Notes under the pieces: generated by a model | What the model was told of the DNA's origin: nothing | The model's input: the letters and a program-made list of their open reading frames with translations, nothing else | The model's database searches: none | Position numbers and translations under genes: made by a program | Assembly (NCBI GenBank): GCA_026985655.1 | Contig: JALSQB010000182.1 | Coordinates: forward strand, 1-8,023 | Reading direction: 5' to 3' | DNA length: 8,023 bases | DNA from: Campylobacteraceae bacterium | Lineage (GTDB): Bacteria; Campylobacterota; Campylobacteria; Campylobacterales; Sulfurovaceae | Part shown: piece after piece, positions 6,270-8,023 of the stretch | Layout of the letters: each line of letters starts with the position of its first letter | How positions within the stretch are numbered: position 1 is the first letter of the stretch

Positions 6270-7160
6270 ATGGCTAACTTAAAAGAGATTAAGCGTAAAA
6301 TTTCGAGTGTCAAAGGTACTCAAAAGACCACGCGTGCGATGAAACTTGTTTCATCGGCTAAACTTAAACGTGCAGAAGAGATTGCTTCGCGTTCTAAAGT
6401 TTATGCTTCTAAGCTAACAGAATTGTTAAGTGAAATCGCACAAAAGATGCAACAAGGCAATGAAGATGGGATTGATAATGTTTTCATGAAAGAGAACAAA
6501 AATCCTAAGAGAGTTGATATTGTATTTGTAACATCGGACAAAGGTCTTTGTGGTGGTTTCAACCATCAAACGATTAAACAAGCGAATAAAATCATGCAAG
6601 AGTACAACGATGCAGGTGTTGAAGTTCGTCTAAGTGGTGTAGGAAAAAAAGGGATTGCCTTTTTTAAATATAACCAAGTAGAGATGTTAAATCAAATTGA
6701 TGATTTAAGTGGAAAACCTGACTATGCACGTTCAAAAGAGTTAATTGACTCTTTGGTAGAAGATTATGTTCAAGGTGAAACCGATAAGATTATTTTAATC
6801 CATAATGGATATGTAAATATGATTATGCAAAAAGTTCATACACAACAACTACTTCCTGTAGATGTAAGTGAATTAGGTCTAACTGATAGTGTAGCAATGT
6901 CTGAAATGGAAGTTGAACCAGATGATGATGACACATTGTTAAATGCATTGGTAGAGAAATATGTAGAATACACAATGTTCTATGCACTTCTTGATTCCTT
7001 AGCAGCTGAACATTCAGCACGAATGCAAGCAATGGACGCAGCAACCAACAATGCAGGTGACATGGTTAAGAAACTGAGTGTTAAATATAACAAAGCAAGA
7101 CAAGAAGCGATTACGACTGAACTCATTGAGATTATCAGTGGTATGGAATCGTTGAAATAA
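6270..7160 (+). CDS. atpG: F1Fo ATP synthase subunit gamma
   Basis: Gamma is the rotating central shaft that couples the c-ring to conformational change in beta. The 296-residue protein has the signature N-terminal helix MANLKEIKRKISSVKGTQKTTRAMKLVSSAKLKRAEE. The Rossmann-like core carries VTSDKGLCGGFNHQ (SDKGLCGG at 89-96). The C-terminal helix EHSARMQAMDAATNNAGDMVKKLSVKYNKARQEAITTELIEIISGMESL is the most conserved shaft segment. An acidic stretch (EMEVEPDDDD, about 212-221) lies before this helix. An AAGG site sits 7 bases before the ATG, overlapping the second of the tandem atpA stops. The gene itself ends with tandem TAATAA stops, 15 bases before atpD. The codons for AMKLVSS form a 20-bp palindrome (see findings). 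Confidence 0.97.
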   Translation: MANLKEIKRKISSVKGTQKTTRAMKLVSSAKLKRAEEIASRSKVYASKLTELLSEIAQKMQQGNEDGIDNVFMKENKNPKRVDIVFVTSDKGLCGGFNHQTIKQANKIMQEYNDAGVEVRLSGVGKKGIAFFKYNQVEMLNQIDDLSGKPDYARSKELIDSLVEDYVQGETDKIILIHNGYVNMIMQKVHTQQLLPVDVSELGLTDSVAMSEMEVEPDDDDTLLNALVEKYVEYTMFYALLDSLAAEHSARMQAMDAATNNAGDMVKKLSVKYNKARQEAITTELIEIISGMESLK

Positions 7161-7162
7161 TA

Positions 7163-7167
7163 AGGAG
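7163..7167 (+). promoter_or_regulatory. Shine-Dalgarno of atpD
   Basis: AGGAG lies 8 bases before the ATG at 7176, in the 15-base gap after atpG, and fixes the atpD start. Confidence 0.7.
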
Positions 7168-7175
7168 AATAGATT

Positions 7176-8023
7176 ATGACAGGTAAAGTAGTACAAGTAC
7201 TAGGTCCCGTTGTTGATGTTGATTTTACGGATTATCTTCCAGCAATTAACGAAGCATTAGAGACAACAATTGGTGAGCAAAGATTGGTTTTAGAAGTGGC
7301 TGCACAACTTGGTGACAGACGTGTTAGAACCATTGCTATGGATATGAGTGAAGGTTTGGTACGTGGTCAAGAAGTTAAAGCAACAGGTGACTCTATTAAA
7401 GTACCAGTTGGTGAAGAGGTTCTAGGTAGAATCTTTAACGTTGTAGGTGATACGGTTGATGATGCAGGTGAGTTTACTTGTAAAGAGTACCGTTCAATCC
7501 ACAGAGACCCACCACCATTTGAAGAGCAAAGTACAGCAACTGAAGTATTTGAAACAGGTATTAAAGTAGTTGACCTTCTTGCTCCATACAACAAAGGTGG
7601 AAAAGTAGGACTCTTTGGTGGTGCTGGTGTTGGTAAAACCGTTATTATTATGGAACTTATTAACAACGTTGCGTTAAAACACTCTGGTTACTCTGTATTT
7701 GCAGGGGTTGGTGAGAGAACACGTGAAGGAAATGACCTCTACTTTGAAATGGAAGAGTCGAACGTCTTGGACAAAGTTGCACTGTGCTACGGTCAAATGA
7801 GTGAACCTCCAGGAGCAAGAAACAGAATCGCATTGACAGGTCTTACAATGGCTGAATACTTTAGAGATGAAATGGGACTTGACGTTCTTATGTTTATTGA
7901 TAACATCTTTAGATTTGCACAATCAGGTTCTGAAATGTCAGCACTTCTTGGTCGTATTCCATCAGCTGTTGGTTACCAACCAACTCTTGCATCTGAAATG
8001 GGTAAACTCCAAGAGAGAATTAC
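7176..8023 (+). CDS. atpD: F1Fo ATP synthase subunit beta, 3'-truncated by the window edge
   Basis: Beta is the catalytic subunit of F1, making ATP from ADP and phosphate. About 282 codons are present, roughly 60% of the usual 465-470. MTGKVVQVLGPVVDVDF opens the beta-barrel domain. The P-loop GGAGVGKT is at 148-155 with catalytic Lys154. GERTREGNDLY carries the catalytic Glu180 and the following Arg181. Walker B is DVLMFIDN with Asp242, and FRFAQSGSEMSALLGRIPSAVGYQPTLASEMGKLQERI follows. All catalytic residues expected in this part are present. The DELSEED segment and C-terminal domain lie beyond the window, where atpC (epsilon) would be expected next. Codon use is like atpA. The frame stays open to the last base, so the break is only the window edge. 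Confidence 0.98.
   Translation, partial: MTGKVVQVLGPVVDVDFTDYLPAINEALETTIGEQRLVLEVAAQLGDRRVRTIAMDMSEGLVRGQEVKATGDSIKVPVGEEVLGRIFNVVGDTVDDAGEFTCKEYRSIHRDPPPFEEQSTATEVFETGIKVVDLLAPYNKGGKVGLFGGAGVGKTVIIMELINNVALKHSGYSVFAGVGERTREGNDLYFEMEESNVLDKVALCYGQMSEPPGARNRIALTGLTMAEYFRDEMGLDVLMFIDNIFRFAQSGSEMSALLGRIPSAVGYQPTLASEMGKLQERI

Noticed and set aside
1..8023. A previously undescribed biological system, mobile element, CRISPR array or RNA gene
   Set aside because: Every substantial stretch is accounted for by recognisable core genes with intact motifs; no transposase, repeat array, tRNA-like fold or unexplained open frame was seen.

Overview
The window is a compact block of housekeeping genes, all on the + strand, from an AT-rich bacterium. 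The order is fmt (5'-truncated), birA, parA, parB, atpF', atpF, atpH, atpA, atpG, atpD (3'-truncated). This order, together with divergent b'/b subunits, a signal-peptide-like N-terminus on AtpF and a short BirA without a DNA-binding domain, points to Campylobacterota (epsilonproteobacteria). A free-living Sulfurimonas-, Sulfurospirillum- or Arcobacter-like genus seems more likely than Helicobacter, but the genus call is a guess.

Bases 1-3100 hold four tightly packed genes. The fmt product formylates initiator Met-tRNA. It overlaps birA (biotin-protein ligase) by 20 bp; birA overlaps parA by 4 bp (ATGA), and parA is 1 bp from parB. The spacing suggests one transcript with translational coupling. 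ParA and ParB are the chromosome-partitioning ATPase and the parS-binding CTPase. No convincing parS site is visible.

Bases 3101-3215 are the only real intergenic gap. It holds a weak AT-rich hairpin, a consensus TATAAT -10 box and a strong GGAGGAG ribosome binding site. This looks like the start of the ATP synthase operon.

Bases 3216-8023 encode b', b, delta, alpha, gamma and most of beta of the F1Fo ATP synthase: the peripheral stalk and the catalytic head. The membrane subunits a and c (atpB, atpE) are not in the cluster and must be elsewhere. Epsilon (atpC) would be expected just downstream of the window.

No mobile element, CRISPR array, RNA gene or novel defence-type system is seen. 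The points worth a second look are small: the AtpF signal peptide, a non-canonical biotin-binding loop in BirA, a possible leaderless parA promoter, and two palindromes inside atpA and atpG built from parS-like half-sites in swapped order.
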